A stretch of DNA of 64,000 nt from Gallibacterium salpingitidis (GCF_001678495.1 NZ_JTJL01000057.1:1-64000); one strand, 5' to 3'. Positions 40,240-50,586 are shown, counted from the first letter of the stretch. Numbers and translations: made by a program. Notes: generated from the letters alone by a model not told the origin.

Positions 40240-40887
40240 CTATTCCTCGACTCTCAAACCGTAAGATTTAAATTTTTCTAATACAATTTTCATTTCCTCA
40301 GCAGGAAGTGTCGGAATAGGTAAACCTGTTGCCAGCAATTTCATATACCAACTTGCTAATACTTCAACTTCATGAGCTAACCACAATGCTTTATCTAAGT
40401 TTTTTTCTGCCGCAATTAATCCGTGATGAGCTAATAGAATTGCTTTTGATGTTTGAATACCTTGATAAACGTATTCAGCTAATTGATGTGTTCCAAAAGT
40501 CGCATAAGGTACACAAGGAATATGATCCGTACCGCCAACAGCAATCATATAATGAATGGCAGGAATTGATTTTTCTAAAATAGATACTGCAGCACAATTA
40601 AGAGCATGGTTATGTACTACAGCATCTACATCATTACGCGCTTTATAAACTGCTAAATGGAAATGCCATTCACTAGAAGGCAATTTACCCTCTTCATAAT
40701 TTCCATTGTTATCAACATAAACAATGCTATCTATAGTCATTTGCTCATACGGCATACCTGTTGGTGTAATAAGCATTCCATCCTGATAGCGTACACTTAC
40801 ATTACCTGCTGTACCTTGATTCAAACCTAAACGAGTCATCTCTAAACAAGTATCAATAATTTTTTGTGAAAGTTGTTCTCTATTCAT
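40240..40887 (-). CDS. fucA: L-fuculose-1-phosphate aldolase
   Basis: FucA splits fuculose-1-phosphate into dihydroxyacetone phosphate and L-lactaldehyde. The class II zinc aldolase of 215 residues has GTAGNVSVR (residues 24-32), catalytic Glu73 in SSEWHFH, and zinc-binding His92, His94 (VVHNHALN) and His155 (LLAHHGLI). It starts 2 bp after fucU. No lactaldehyde reductase (fucO) gene is in this operon. Confidence 0.97.
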   Translation of the reverse strand: MNREQLSQKIIDTCLEMTRLGLNQGTAGNVSVRYQDGMLITPTGMPYEQMTIDSIVYVDNNGNYEEGKLPSSEWHFHLAVYKARNDVDAVVHNHALNCAAVSILEKSIPAIHYMIAVGGTDHIPCVPYATFGTHQLAEYVYQGIQTSKAILLAHHGLIAAEKNLDKALWLAHEVEVLASWYMKLLATGLPIPTLPAEEMKIVLEKFKSYGLRVEE

Positions 40888-40889
40888 AA

Positions 40890-41327
40890 TTAATCCTTAA
40901 CTGGGGTAACCCCTTTTTTAATGATAATGTTGCCGTATTTTGCAGTTTCTCCCGTTATTACTACAGCAAAAGCCTGTTTTGCTCTTTCATAGAAAGAAAA
41001 ACGATCAATACGTGTTAAATTTAATTTTTCTGTTATATTTTGCTGAATAGCTGATACATAACGCCGCTCCACACTTGGATCTAATGTATCTCCCTCTACT
41101 ACCTGCATCATTATTAATGGTGTATCAACATATTGATCTAATTCGATTAATTGACTAATCCCTTCTAATAACGTTGCAATATCGACACCATCAGCTCTCA
41201 GTACTTGGTGGTGTAATTGATGTCCTGGAAAATGAGCATCGGCTAACACTAGTTCATCTCCATGCCCCATCTCAGCTAATACTTTCAATAATGTTGGTGA
41301 AATTGCTGGATGTATTCCCTTTAACAT
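40890..41327 (-). CDS. fucU: L-fucose mutarotase
   Basis: FucU interconverts the alpha and beta anomers of L-fucose. The 145 residues start [34 protein letters not shown], in which Asp/His residues of [14 protein letters not shown] form the RbsD/FucU active site. The end [15 protein letters not shown] is also conserved. It is tightly packed between fucK (21 bp) and fucA (2 bp). Confidence 0.97.
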   Translation of the reverse strand: MLKGIHPAISPTLLKVLAEMGHGDELVLADAHFPGHQLHHQVLRADGVDIATLLEGISQLIELDQYVDTPLIMMQVVEGDTLDPSVERRYVSAIQQNITEKLNLTRIDRFSFYERAKQAFAVVITGETAKYGNIIIKKGVTPVKD

Positions 41328-41348
41328 TTTCTTCTCCTTATCTAATCT

Positions 41349-42764
41349 CTAAGACTGAGGATTAACCACTTCTCTAGAAGATTTCATTACTTGTTGAGCA
41401 GTGGCTACGTCTTGATAAACATTAATCCCTTTAAAAGCTGTCATTGCTGCCCCCAACGCCGTTGATTCAGACACCTGAACAACTTCAATCGGTAAACCAA
41501 TGGTATTAGCTCTAATTTGGTTCCATAATCTGTTCTTCGCTCCACCCCCAACACAGATCAAACTATCCGCTTGGAAACACCCTACCTGTTGCAATAATGC
41601 TAGACTTGATTTCAATTTATTCGCTAAATACTCCAACATAGCGATATAGATTTCACCACGAGTAGTATGCATAGAGAGTCCACTGAACTGTCCTAGTCCA
41701 AGAGAACAATCACTAAACTCAAAATTCCCTTGAACAGATACCCTATTAGCATCTCTATCTACAGCTTCAGCTTCTGTTATCATTGTTTGGTAATAATTGT
41801 CTTTTCCATAACAATCACTAAACAATAATTTGCCTACCCACTCTAGAATCCCAGATCCTACCCATTGCACTGCTGGGTTAAATATTCCTTTTTCTGCATC
41901 CCATTCTGTTGTTAATCCTTGAGATAAGAATTCCTGTTGCACAATCGCTTTCTGCGTTCTTGCCATTAAGATTTCCCAAGTTCCAGAACTTAAAACAGGT
42001 TGGTTTAAGCCTGCACCAGATCCTAAGATGGCGAATTGAGTATCGTGACCACAAGAAACAACTGGTATTCCTGAAGCTACTCCAAGTTGTTTAGCAACAT
42101 CAGGTAACAATTTACCAATCTGTTCTCCAGCACTCACTAATGGAGGTAATTGTTCAGGTAGTAGTCCTAAAAAAGCTAATACCTCAGTATCCCAAGTTTC
42201 TGTCTGTAGGTTAGTCATCATAGAAGTGCCTGCCATCGTTCTATCAGTAGTCATTACTCCTGTTAAACGATAAGTCAGCATTGAAGAGATAAATAAGAAG
42301 TGTTCTATCTTTTTGTATAAATCAGCTTCATTTTGCTGTAACCAGCGTAATTTATACAAGGTGTTAAAACTATATTGTCCAATTCCATTACGTTGGTATA
42401 AAGCTGCAACATCAAACTCTTGTATTAACGATTGCATGACCGGTAATGTACGAGGGCATTTCCAAGAAATTATCGGGTAACATTGTTCACATCGAATGAA
42501 AGGTGCACCATCTACGCCAAATGTGGTAACTCCAATGACATCTACCTCTAATTGCAAATCAGCGAGTTTTTTCGTAACTTGTTTAGCACAGTCAAATAAC
42601 TTTCTTGTAATTTGCTCAAAATCCCAAACTTTGTAATCTGGATTTTTTATATCAGAAAGTGTTTGATTTATCTGATGAGTGGAAGCAATCATCTTACCTT
42701 GATCATTCATTGCGATTGCTCGAACATTAGTTGCTCCACAATCTAGAATCAATGCAATAGCCAT
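41349..42764 (-). CDS. fucK: L-fuculokinase
   Basis: FucK phosphorylates L-fuculose at O-1 using ATP. The 471-residue FGGY-family kinase has the N-terminal phosphate loop LDCGATNVRAIAM, catalytic Asp in GVDGAPF, and the C-terminal ATP-binding GGGAKNRLWNQIRANTIGLP with ALGAAM. It is intact; in Haemophilus influenzae the orthologue is an MLST locus and is sometimes lost. It is separated from fucI by 56 bp that contain a perfect hairpin. Confidence 0.97.
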   Translation of the reverse strand: MAIALILDCGATNVRAIAMNDQGKMIASTHQINQTLSDIKNPDYKVWDFEQITRKLFDCAKQVTKKLADLQLEVDVIGVTTFGVDGAPFIRCEQCYPIISWKCPRTLPVMQSLIQEFDVAALYQRNGIGQYSFNTLYKLRWLQQNEADLYKKIEHFLFISSMLTYRLTGVMTTDRTMAGTSMMTNLQTETWDTEVLAFLGLLPEQLPPLVSAGEQIGKLLPDVAKQLGVASGIPVVSCGHDTQFAILGSGAGLNQPVLSSGTWEILMARTQKAIVQQEFLSQGLTTEWDAEKGIFNPAVQWVGSGILEWVGKLLFSDCYGKDNYYQTMITEAEAVDRDANRVSVQGNFEFSDCSLGLGQFSGLSMHTTRGEIYIAMLEYLANKLKSSLALLQQVGCFQADSLICVGGGAKNRLWNQIRANTIGLPIEVVQVSESTALGAAMTAFKGINVYQDVATAQQVMKSSREVVNPQS

Positions 42765-42780
42765 TTATAACTCCTTTTAG

Positions 42781-42807
42781 AACACTTCCTCAAAACGAGG
42801 AAGTGTT
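42781..42807 (-). other. Intercistronic hairpin between fucI and fucK
   Basis: Perfect 11-bp arms AACACTTCCTC and GAGGAAGTGTT enclose AAAAC. On the minus strand no U-tract follows, only the fucK ribosome binding site. It looks like an mRNA-stabilising or processing element, not a terminator, and could give fucI more transcript than the distal genes. Confidence 0.6.
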
Positions 42808-42820
42808 ACCAATAAATAGA

Positions 42821-44578
42821 TCATTTATATAATGGACCAAAATTTTGACAGGCTCGATAATCTTGACCTTCTTTGTCTTGACCAAATGCGTTCCATGCAC
42901 TTGGACGGAAAATGGCATCATCTTCGACATTGTGCATACACACTGGAATACGTAGCATTGATGCTAAAGTAATAAGATCCGCACCAATATGTCCATAACT
43001 CACAACACAATGATTAGCTCCCCAATTTGCCATAACCGAATAAACATCAGTGAACGCCCCCTTGCCAGTAAGACGAGGAACAAACCAAGTACAAGGCCAA
43101 GTTTCATTAGTACGTTTACTTAATGTTTCATGTACATCTTGAGGCAATTCAATCGACCAACCTTCTGCAAGTTGTAAGACAGGTCCTAATCCTTTAACTA
43201 AATTGATGCGACTCATGGTAAATGGCAACCCTCCTTTAGTAAGGAATTGCGAAGATAATCCACCACCACGAAAATATTCGTGAACAGCTGCACACCAACG
43301 TGTATTTTCTACACAACGTTTACCATCCTGTTCCGTTACCTCCCAAACAGGCTTGATTAAATGTTCACCTTTTTCGTTTTGATGCTGACCTGTACCATCT
43401 AATGCAGCTGAACCAGAATTTAACAAATGAAGAAAACCTTGTTCCGGACGGAAACCTGTTACACGCTCAACAGATTCTTCACTCCAATAAGTACGAACAT
43501 CAGCAAAAATTTGAGCTTGACCTGTTAATTGATTAGCAAGCAACATCGTAACTCCATTGAGTGAGTCATTTTCTGTTGCCATAATGAATGGAGGACGTAC
43601 ACCATTCCAGTCATAGGTAGAATTGAGAATAGCTTCCATAAAATCACCATTAGGTAGGTGATCTGTCCATTGTCTTTGTCCTTGGAAACCCGCTGCTATT
43701 GCGTTATGCCCTAATGCTTCTTCACCAAAATTTAATTGAGCTAATTTTGGATTTCCAACCATTAAGTCACGGGCAATAATCGTCATTTTCACTACATTTT
43801 CCCAAAGCTCCTCTTTTTCGGCAGGAGAACGCTGGAATTCTGGCTTATTAGTATCAATCCCTTCTTTACAGTATTGTTTTACCCAAGATAGCGCTAATTC
43901 AACTTCTTCTTGATCATAAATGTTTCTATCCAAACGACGCTTAATTTCTGTCATATCAACATATTCATTGCGCATGCCTAAGTAATGTTGGAAGAAAGAT
44001 TGATCAACAATAGAGCCTGCAATCCCCATTGAAACAGAACCTATTGATAAATAAGATTTCCCTCTAATACTTGCTACCACTAATCCTGCTCTAGCAAAAC
44101 GTAATAATTTCTCCTTTACATCCTCAGGAATTGTTATGTCATTCGCTTCTTGAACTTCTGTACCATAAATTGAGAATGCAGGTAAACCCATTTGTGTATG
44201 CCCAGCTAGTGCTGCAGCTAAGTAAACTGCTCCTGGGCGTTCCGTACCATTAAATCCCCAAATAGCTTTCGGCATATGAGGATCCATATCAATCGTTTCA
44301 GAACCATAACACCAACAAGGCGTCACTGTAATAACCACGCCTACATTGTTTAACTTAAATTTTTCAGCACAAGCTGCGGCTTCAGCTACACCGCCAATAC
44401 AAGTATCAGCAATAACACATTCAACAAATTGACCATCTGTATGTCGGATATGAGTTTGTAATAGCTCTGATACAGATTTCGCCATATTCATAGTTTGAGC
44501 TTCTAGTGATTCTCTTACTCCCATACGACGACCATCAATAGTTGGTCTAATACCAATCTTAATTTTTGCTGATTGCAT
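42821..44578 (-). CDS. fucI: L-fucose isomerase
   Basis: FucI converts L-fucose to L-fuculose in a manganese-dependent hexamer. The 585-residue product begins [23 protein letters not shown] at 44578, where AAGGAG lies 8 bp upstream; an in-frame extension of 19 codons lacks a binding site. Metal ligands expected from the family are in the ATENDSLNG region (Glu and Asp) and in the late His segment. It is the first structural gene downstream of fucR and the CRP site. Confidence 0.97.
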   Translation of the reverse strand: MQSAKIKIGIRPTIDGRRMGVRESLEAQTMNMAKSVSELLQTHIRHTDGQFVECVIADTCIGGVAEAAACAEKFKLNNVGVVITVTPCWCYGSETIDMDPHMPKAIWGFNGTERPGAVYLAAALAGHTQMGLPAFSIYGTEVQEANDITIPEDVKEKLLRFARAGLVVASIRGKSYLSIGSVSMGIAGSIVDQSFFQHYLGMRNEYVDMTEIKRRLDRNIYDQEEVELALSWVKQYCKEGIDTNKPEFQRSPAEKEELWENVVKMTIIARDLMVGNPKLAQLNFGEEALGHNAIAAGFQGQRQWTDHLPNGDFMEAILNSTYDWNGVRPPFIMATENDSLNGVTMLLANQLTGQAQIFADVRTYWSEESVERVTGFRPEQGFLHLLNSGSAALDGTGQHQNEKGEHLIKPVWEVTEQDGKRCVENTRWCAAVHEYFRGGGLSSQFLTKGGLPFTMSRINLVKGLGPVLQLAEGWSIELPQDVHETLSKRTNETWPCTWFVPRLTGKGAFTDVYSVMANWGANHCVVSYGHIGADLITLASMLRIPVCMHNVEDDAIFRPSAWNAFGQDKEGQDYRACQNFGPLYK

Positions 44579-44706
44579 AGATGTCTCCTTTAATTTCACT
44601 TTTGAAAACAAGTAAATTTGTACTTCAAACAGCACAAATTATCTGGAGAAAATCATCTATTAATAGAAGGAAAGGGAAAAGATATTTTTAGAACTTGATT
44701 ACGTTT

Positions 44707-44722
44707 TGTGAGGAGAATCACA
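44707..44722 (-). promoter_or_regulatory. CRP site upstream of fucI
   Basis: TGTGA-GGAGAA-TCACA is a perfect CRP core palindrome, flanked by TTTT and GAAAA. Its centre is about 136 bp before the fucI start codon, inside the fucR-fucI gap, so fucI-K-U-A-P probably has its own catabolite-activated promoter. Confidence 0.8.
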
Positions 44723-44759
44723 GAAAACAGTCAAAATACAGAATTTTTTTCAAAAAATC

Positions 44760-44797
44760 TTGACCGAATAAATAAAAATTCACCAAAATTCGGTCAA
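44760..44797 (-). terminator. Inverted repeat just after fucR
   Basis: Perfect arms TTGACCGAAT and ATTCGGTCAA are 18 bp apart; on the minus strand the second arm is followed by GATTTTTTG. I read it as a terminator or attenuator for fucR. The long spacer also allows a pair of operator half-sites for FucR. Confidence 0.6.
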
Positions 44798-44808
44798 TTC
44801 AGGCATAA

Positions 44809-45558
44809 TTAGCCAAATACAGTTACACCATTTTTATCACAATACTTTAATAATCGTTCAGGTATATTACCTTGAGTAAATAACATATCAATTTGAGAAA
44901 TTTCAGCTAATTGAACTAAATTCTGCTTACCAAATTTAGAAGGGTCAACCAAAAGAAATTTTTGGCTAGAAACATCCATCATCTTGCGTTTAATCGCAAC
45001 ATTTAACTCATTGGACTCCCAAATAGCTCCATTATCATCCACGCCAATACAAGAAAAGATACCAATATCAATATGCAAACGAGAAAGTAAATATTCTGAC
45101 AATGGACCATAAAAAGCATCATACTTCCCTGAATAAACCCCACCTGTTGCAATCGTCTTTACATTCGGCTTATTCACCAACGCCGTAATATTATGCATCG
45201 AATTTGTCACCACAGAACAAGGAATATTAGGTATTAACTGTGCTACATACCAGCTCGTTGTGCTTGCATCTAGACCAATAACTGCTCCTTCATAAATGTA
45301 TTCTGCAACCCGTTCTGCAATGATTCTTTTTACTTCTGCATTTGTTTTTTGCCTAACTTGGAAAGAACTACCAATATCATCTGTTTTTTTACTTAATGCC
45401 CCACCATGTGTCCGATAAAGTAACTGCTGTTGAGATAGAAAGGATAAATCTCGCCTTACTGTTTCTACAGAAACATTTAATAATTTAACCAACTCATTTA
45501 TCTGAATCTTACCTTTCTGGTTCAACACCTCAAGGATTAAGCTATGTCTATCTTTCAT
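44809..45558 (-). CDS. fucR: DeoR-family regulator of the fuc operon
   Basis: This is a DeoR-type sugar regulator of 249 residues. The N-terminal HTH is QINELVKLLNVSVETVRRDLSFL (about residues 15-40), with the LYRTHGGAL family motif after it. The C-terminal sugar-phosphate sensing domain has IGLDASTTSWYVAQ and VTNSMHNI. I choose ATG at 45558 (MKDRHSLIL), with GAG 7 bp upstream; a TTG four codons earlier is less likely. Known FucR proteins respond to fuculose-1-phosphate. Confidence 0.92.
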   Translation of the reverse strand: MKDRHSLILEVLNQKGKIQINELVKLLNVSVETVRRDLSFLSQQQLLYRTHGGALSKKTDDIGSSFQVRQKTNAEVKRIIAERVAEYIYEGAVIGLDASTTSWYVAQLIPNIPCSVVTNSMHNITALVNKPNVKTIATGGVYSGKYDAFYGPLSEYLLSRLHIDIGIFSCIGVDDNGAIWESNELNVAIKRKMMDVSSQKFLLVDPSKFGKQNLVQLAEISQIDMLFTQGNIPERLLKYCDKNGVTVFG

Positions 45559-45668
45559 TACAATTCTCAAGTTTGTCCATTTTATTCATTATAGAAGTCT
45601 TTATTATTGTTTTCTATAACACGATATATCAGTAAAATAACATTTATTACAATCTACCTCTAAATCTT

Positions 45669-46241
45669 ATGCTGCTCCTAATTGATAACCACGATTCCTT
45701 CACCTACAACCTAGTTGATCTATTACGCAAAATCATTCCGCCATCTAAATTTACCGTAATACAACATGATGAAATTCCTGTTACTGAATTAGATCGTTAT
45801 TCACACATACTCCTATCACCAGGGCCTGATATTCCCTCTGCTTATCCACAGCTTTTCCAGTTATTACAGCAATATCATCAAAACAAAGTGATTCTGGGTG
45901 TCTGTCTAGGTCATCAAACACTCTGTCAATTTTTTGGTGCTTCACTCTACAATTTGCCAGAAGTAAGACATGGCAGAAATATTACTTTACGACAAACCGT
46001 ATCTTCACCTTTATGGAAAAATGTTCCTAATAATAGTCAAATTGGAGTTTATCATTCATGGGCAGTTGAAAAAACGAACTTTCCTGATGCGTTAGAAATC
46101 ATTGCCGAATGCGAACAAGGTGTGATTATGGCAATACAACATCGTCAGTTACCTATTTATGGAGTACAATTTCATCCTGAATCTTTTATGACCGAATATG
46201 GCGAAACGATATTACGCAATTGGTTAGCAATTCGTCGTTAA
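45669..46241 (+). CDS. pabA: Glutamine amidotransferase, PabA/TrpG type
   Basis: This subunit supplies ammonia from glutamine to aminodeoxychorismate or anthranilate synthase. The class I amidotransferase triad is visible: Cys in GVCLGHQ (near residue 79) and His-Glu in QFHPES (near residue 170). LLIDNHDSFTYNLVDLL and SPGPDIPSAYP are also typical. The 190 residues match the family. No pabB or trpE is adjacent, so folate versus tryptophan assignment is uncertain; I favour PabA. yihY follows after 19 bp. Confidence 0.85.
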   Translation: MLLLIDNHDSFTYNLVDLLRKIIPPSKFTVIQHDEIPVTELDRYSHILLSPGPDIPSAYPQLFQLLQQYHQNKVILGVCLGHQTLCQFFGASLYNLPEVRHGRNITLRQTVSSPLWKNVPNNSQIGVYHSWAVEKTNFPDALEIIAECEQGVIMAIQHRQLPIYGVQFHPESFMTEYGETILRNWLAIRR

Positions 46242-46260
46242 AACATTAATAAGGTAGTTT

Positions 46261-47175
46261 ATGCAAATACTTTCTCAACAATTGATCATTCAGCGTTTCA
46301 TTATCTTAGTTAAAGTTTTTTTATTTCGTTTTAAACAAAATAAACTTTCACAAGCTGCAGGCTTTCTCACTTACAGCACAATGTTAGCGATTGTGCCACT
46401 CTTTATGGTGATTTTTGCCTTTTTTGCTGCATTTCCTGTTTTTGGCGATCTTGTTCAAGATTTTGAACAATTTATATTTACTAATTTTGCTCCTTCTGTG
46501 AGTAACACAGTTGAACACTATATGCGTATGTTTCTCGCCAATACCAAAAAGATGAGCGGTGTCAGTATCATTGGCTTAATTATTGTCGCCTTAATGTTGA
46601 TTAGATCTATTGATACTACGCTTAATGATATTTGGTTTAACAGCAAAAAACGTTCTGCCTTATACTCATTTTCTATTTATTGGATGATCCTCACCTTGGG
46701 TCCAATTTTTATCGCTACTAGTGTTGGAGTGAGTTCTTACATCTTTTCAAGTTCTGTATTTACTTATAAAACAGGATTGCCTTTCGGCTTAAAATTATTG
46801 AGCTTTGTACCTTTTTTACTGACATGGTTAGCTTTTACTTGTATTTATGCTGTCGTACCTAACACCAAAGTAAACATTAAACACGCTGCTTATGGTGCGT
46901 TAATTGCCGCAATCTTTTTCACGCTAGGGAAAGCGTGTTTTACTTGGTATATGCAGGCTTTTCCATCTTATCAATTAATTTATGGTGCCTTAGCTACATT
47001 ACCAATTATGATCTTATGGATCCACTTAAGTTGGACTTTTGTTTTACTCGGTGCACAATTAACTGCAGTGCTTGATGATCTACAACGTATCAAGAGCAAT
47101 GGCGTACCAGATCCCGATCTAGACAATTTCTATCAACAATTAACCCAATCTAAACCAACTGGAGAGAAAAAATGA
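46261..47175 (+). CDS. yihY: YihY/virulence factor BrkB family membrane protein
   Basis: This is an inner membrane protein of 304 residues with about six helices and the family motifs [20 protein letters not shown] (near residue 28) and [22 protein letters not shown] (near 245). Members were once called RNase BN, which is now known to be a misassignment. Function is unknown. Its stop codon overlaps the dtd start (ATGA), the same pairing seen in E. coli and Haemophilus. Confidence 0.92.
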   Translation: MQILSQQLIIQRFIILVKVFLFRFKQNKLSQAAGFLTYSTMLAIVPLFMVIFAFFAAFPVFGDLVQDFEQFIFTNFAPSVSNTVEHYMRMFLANTKKMSGVSIIGLIIVALMLIRSIDTTLNDIWFNSKKRSALYSFSIYWMILTLGPIFIATSVGVSSYIFSSSVFTYKTGLPFGLKLLSFVPFLLTWLAFTCIYAVVPNTKVNIKHAAYGALIAAIFFTLGKACFTWYMQAFPSYQLIYGALATLPIMILWIHLSWTFVLLGAQLTAVLDDLQRIKSNGVPDPDLDNFYQQLTQSKPTGEKK

Positions 47176-47606
47176 TTGCTTTAATCCAACGTGTTACAAA
47201 TGCCAATGTCGTCGTTAATCAACAAACTATTGGGCAGATTGGGCAAGGCATTTTGGTATTACTTGGCGTGGAACAAGATGATGATAAGCTTAAAGCAGAT
47301 AAATTGGCAGAAAAAGTCTTAAATTATCGTATTTTTAGCGATGAAAACGGCAAGATGAATTTGAATGTACAACAAATTAATGGTGAATTATTAGTGGTTT
47401 CGCAATTCACTCTTGCTGCCGATACTAAGAAAGGCTTACGTCCGAGTTTTAGTCGTTCTGGTAGTCCAGAACTCGCTACCGAGCTTTATAACTACTTTGT
47501 TGAAAAATGTCGCCAAACAGTGCCTGTTCAAACAGGACAATTTGCCGCTGATATGCAAGTTTCCCTCACCAATGATGGACCTGTTACCTTTTGGTTGCAG
47601 GTGTAA
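47172..47606 (+). CDS. dtd: D-aminoacyl-tRNA deacylase
   Basis: Dtd removes D-amino acids wrongly attached to tRNA. The 144-residue protein has the conserved [13 protein letters not shown] start, [18 protein letters not shown] (the SQFTL motif of the cross-subunit active site) and the C-terminal [11 protein letters not shown] (the NxGPVT motif). It is translationally coupled to yihY by a 4-bp overlap. Confidence 0.97.
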   Translation: MIALIQRVTNANVVVNQQTIGQIGQGILVLLGVEQDDDKLKADKLAEKVLNYRIFSDENGKMNLNVQQINGELLVVSQFTLAADTKKGLRPSFSRSGSPELATELYNYFVEKCRQTVPVQTGQFAADMQVSLTNDGPVTFWLQV

Positions 47607-47639
47607 TTTATTTTCAACGCTCCTAAAATTAATATCTCT

Positions 47640-47665
47640 CATAATTGAGAAGAATTCTTATTTTC
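47640..47665 (+). promoter_or_regulatory. Possible Fur box upstream of fecB
   Basis: CATAATTGAGAAG and AATTCTTATTTTC form an imperfect palindrome that partly matches the Fur 19-mer built from GATAAT hexamers. It is about 65 bp before fecB. The match is only partial, so this is a candidate. Confidence 0.35.
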
Positions 47666-47728
47666 GTTGTTATTTTGTACAATAATTTGCTATTATTTTA
47701 TTGATTAAATTAATTTAGGAGCTAATCA

Positions 47729-48622
47729 ATGTTACATAAATTTCGTTATTTTTTTACTCTCACTGTTCTGTTGTGCTGTTCATTTTCTGCCATTGCAGTT
47801 ACTGTAAAAGATGCCCAAGGTGAATTTACAATTAACACAACACCTAAAAGAGTTGTAGCACTCGAATATTCTTTTGTAGATTCGCTAGCAAATGTGGGTG
47901 TAAGCCCAGTGGGTGTTGCTGACGATAACGATAAGACTCGTATTTTACAAAGTGTGAGAAATAAAATTAATGATTGGAAATCTGTTGGTACTCGTTCTCA
48001 ACCAAGCCTAGAAGCGATCGCTGAATTAAAACCAGATTTAATCATTGCTGACCAAAATCGACATAGTGCTGTATATGAAGAATTAAAGAAGATCGCACCA
48101 ACTTTATTACTAAAATCTCGCAAAGAAACTTATCAAGATAACCTTGTATCTGCTCAAACCATTGCTGATGTTGTTGGCAAGTCACAAGAAATGCAAGCAA
48201 GAATTAAACAACATAAAGAAAAAATGGCTGAAATTGCCAAATCATTACCAAAAGTTCATGCAACAATAGGTATTTCTCGTGAAACCTCATTCTTGATTAC
48301 AACCAATAAATCTTATACTGGTAGCCTGTTAGAAGCTTTAGGTTTTACTGTAGATAAACCACTAAATACAAAAGATGATGCTAATAATCCTGCTGGATTA
48401 GAACAATTAGCAACATCAAATCCAGATTGGCTCATTATTGTTCATTATAGAGATGAAAGTATCGCTAAAAAATGGGCAACTGAACCATTATGGCAAGCAC
48501 TAACTGCTGTCCAAAAAAATCAAGTAATTAATGTTAATGATGCTGCACTATGGACTCGTTCTAGAGGTTTAGATGCTGCAGAAAATATTGCTGAAACCTT
48601 ACAAAAAACAATGACAAAATAA
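47729..48622 (+). CDS. fecB: Iron(III) dicitrate-type periplasmic binding protein
   Basis: This substrate-binding protein of an iron-chelate ABC importer has 297 residues. The signal peptide ends in SFSAIA before VTVKDAQGEF. The cobalamin/siderophore-binding fold shows TPKRVVALEYSFVDSLANVG and SVGTRSQPSLEAIAELKPDLIIAD. By recollection it aligns closely with E. coli FecB, including ADDNDKTRIL and LLKSRKETY. AGGAG precedes the ATG. It heads a tightly coupled fecBCDE operon. Neither fecA nor the fecIR regulators are adjacent, so the outer membrane receptor must be elsewhere. Confidence 0.9.
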   Translation: MLHKFRYFFTLTVLLCCSFSAIAVTVKDAQGEFTINTTPKRVVALEYSFVDSLANVGVSPVGVADDNDKTRILQSVRNKINDWKSVGTRSQPSLEAIAELKPDLIIADQNRHSAVYEELKKIAPTLLLKSRKETYQDNLVSAQTIADVVGKSQEMQARIKQHKEKMAEIAKSLPKVHATIGISRETSFLITTNKSYTGSLLEALGFTVDKPLNTKDDANNPAGLEQLATSNPDWLIIVHYRDESIAKKWATEPLWQALTAVQKNQVINVNDAALWTRSRGLDAAENIAETLQKTMTK

Positions 48623-48625
48623 AAG

Positions 48626-49615
48626 ATGCGTAGTGTATTATTACGTTGGCTATGCCCCATTTTAGTACTTTTATTATTATTTTGGGGGAGCCTCTTTCTC
48701 TATTACCCATTAAATATATCAGCAAATGATGCTTTGTATACTTTATTCACTAATGCTCATAATTCCATTGCAAGCATTACTGTTAACAATTTACGAGTTC
48801 CTCGTAGTATTTGTGCAATGTTGATTGGTGCCTCTCTTAGTCTTGCAGGTGCACTATTACAAAGTATTACTAGAAATCCTCTCGCATCACCATCTTTACT
48901 AGGCATTAATTCTGGCGCAGCATTAGCAATGGTGATAGCTACTGCATTTAATCCTGCATTACTGTCATCATACAGTATTAGTTTTGTTGCAGCACTTGGA
49001 GGCGGGTTAAGTTGGCTATTAGTAATATCTATTAGTGCTGGCTGGCGAACCAACGTTGAAAGAAGTCGTATTGTCCTAGCTGGTATAGCAGTATCTATGT
49101 TATGCGCAGCACTTACAAAATTAACGCTCATTTTATCTGAAGATAATGCCTATGGAATAATGAATTGGTTAGCTGGTGGAGTCGGGCATATTCGCTGGGA
49201 AGCAGTCAAAATATTATTACCATTTACCCTTCCAGCAATCATTATTAGCATGATAATGGCAAATAAATTAAATATTTTAAGTTTAAGTGATGAAACGGCA
49301 ACTTCTCTCGGCATCAACCTTTTCCAATTAAGAATTATCGTTAACTTGTGTGCCTTATTCTTAATTGGATCAACCGTTAGTATTGCTGGTCCATTTGCAT
49401 TTATCGGTCTATTAGTTCCCCATATCGCACGTTACTGGATTGGTCATGATTTAAGAAAATCATTACCAATGTCTATAATATTTGGCGCAATTTTAATGCT
49501 CATTGCTGATACTTTAGCTCGTGCCATTACATTTCCAAATGAACTGCCTGCTGGTGCAATATTAGCACTTATTGGTGCACCATTCTTTGTTTGGCTAGCA
49601 AGAGGGAAACAATAA
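48626..49615 (+). CDS. fecC: Iron(III) dicitrate-type ABC permease FecC
   Basis: This is one of two membrane subunits of the importer, 329 residues with about 9-10 helices. Family features are NNLRVPRSICAMLIGASLSLAGALLQ near residue 52 and the ATPase-contact loop FIGLLVPHIARYWIGHD near residue 255. It starts 3 bp after fecB ends, and its TAA stop overlaps the fecD ATG (TAATG). Confidence 0.92.
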   Translation: MRSVLLRWLCPILVLLLLFWGSLFLYYPLNISANDALYTLFTNAHNSIASITVNNLRVPRSICAMLIGASLSLAGALLQSITRNPLASPSLLGINSGAALAMVIATAFNPALLSSYSISFVAALGGGLSWLLVISISAGWRTNVERSRIVLAGIAVSMLCAALTKLTLILSEDNAYGIMNWLAGGVGHIRWEAVKILLPFTLPAIIISMIMANKLNILSLSDETATSLGINLFQLRIIVNLCALFLIGSTVSIAGPFAFIGLLVPHIARYWIGHDLRKSLPMSIIFGAILMLIADTLARAITFPNELPAGAILALIGAPFFVWLARGKQ

Positions 49616-50586
49616 TGAAATTGTCAGTATATTACCTTATATTACTGCTAAGTATTGTTACCTTACTATTTATGATCAGTTTAATATTTGGTACTTATAC
49701 CTTATCTATATCTGATCTTATTTCAGCATTCACTAACGCGAATAGTAAAGATTATTTCACACTCATTGAATATCGTTTGCCTAGAGCATTGCTTGCTATT
49801 GTTCTAGGCGCTGCACTCGCTTTATCAGGAACATTAGTTCAAGCGATTATTAGAAACCCTCTTGCTTCACCAGAAATACTTGGGATCAACAACGCTGCTG
49901 GTTTAGCGGCTGTCATAATTTTATCTTTTTTTCCAACACTTTCTATTTACTGGTTGCCACCCATTACTTTTATTGCAGGTATTGCAGCTTTTCTGCTGCT
50001 ATGGTTCTTATGTAGTTATCGTTTTTCTACTCTAAAAATGGCTTTAATTGGTGTAGCACTTTCTGCTTTATATGCAGCAATAACGCATTATATTATGTTA
50101 GCTAGACCACTAGAAATTAATCTTGCTATGCTTTGGCTAACAGGAAGCTTATGGGGAAGAAGTTGGGATTTTGTTTATATTGCCCTGCCATGGTTACTAA
50201 TATTTTTACCCACTAGCATATTGTTAGGAAAATTTCTTGATTTGTTAGGATTAGGAGAAGAAAAGGCAAATAATCTAGGCGTAAATGTCCACCGTACACA
50301 ACTAATCACGCTATTAATTGCTGTTGCTCTTTCAGCAACAGCAGTGTCAGTTTGTGGTCCAATTGCCTTCTTAGGATTAGTGGCACCACACATGGCACGA
50401 AAATTATTTGGCGGACATCACCATATATTAATTCCAGCATCTATTTTGATTGGGGCAATTTTATTACAACTCGCTGATATTATTGCTCGCACCCTTGCAC
50501 CACCACTAGAACTTCCAGCAGGAATCTTAACAGCAATCATCGGTGCTCCTTATTTCTTTTTATTATTGATTAGGAAAAATAAATAA
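49615..50586 (+). CDS. fecD: Iron(III) dicitrate-type ABC permease FecD
   Basis: This is the second membrane subunit, 323 residues from the ATG at 49615 that overlaps the fecC stop; an in-frame extension of 8 codons inside fecC is unlikely. EYRLPRALLAIVLGAALALSGTLVQ and FLGLVAPHMARKLFGGHHH (the ATPase-contact loop) match the family. The stop codon overlaps the fecE start in the same TAATG manner. Confidence 0.92.
   Translation: MKLSVYYLILLLSIVTLLFMISLIFGTYTLSISDLISAFTNANSKDYFTLIEYRLPRALLAIVLGAALALSGTLVQAIIRNPLASPEILGINNAAGLAAVIILSFFPTLSIYWLPPITFIAGIAAFLLLWFLCSYRFSTLKMALIGVALSALYAAITHYIMLARPLEINLAMLWLTGSLWGRSWDFVYIALPWLLIFLPTSILLGKFLDLLGLGEEKANNLGVNVHRTQLITLLIAVALSATAVSVCGPIAFLGLVAPHMARKLFGGHHHILIPASILIGAILLQLADIIARTLAPPLELPAGILTAIIGAPYFFLLLIRKNK

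Noticed and set aside
44760..44797. Inverted repeat after fucR as the FucR operator
   Set aside because: The long 18-bp spacer and the T-run after it on the minus strand fit a terminator better; kept as an alternative only.
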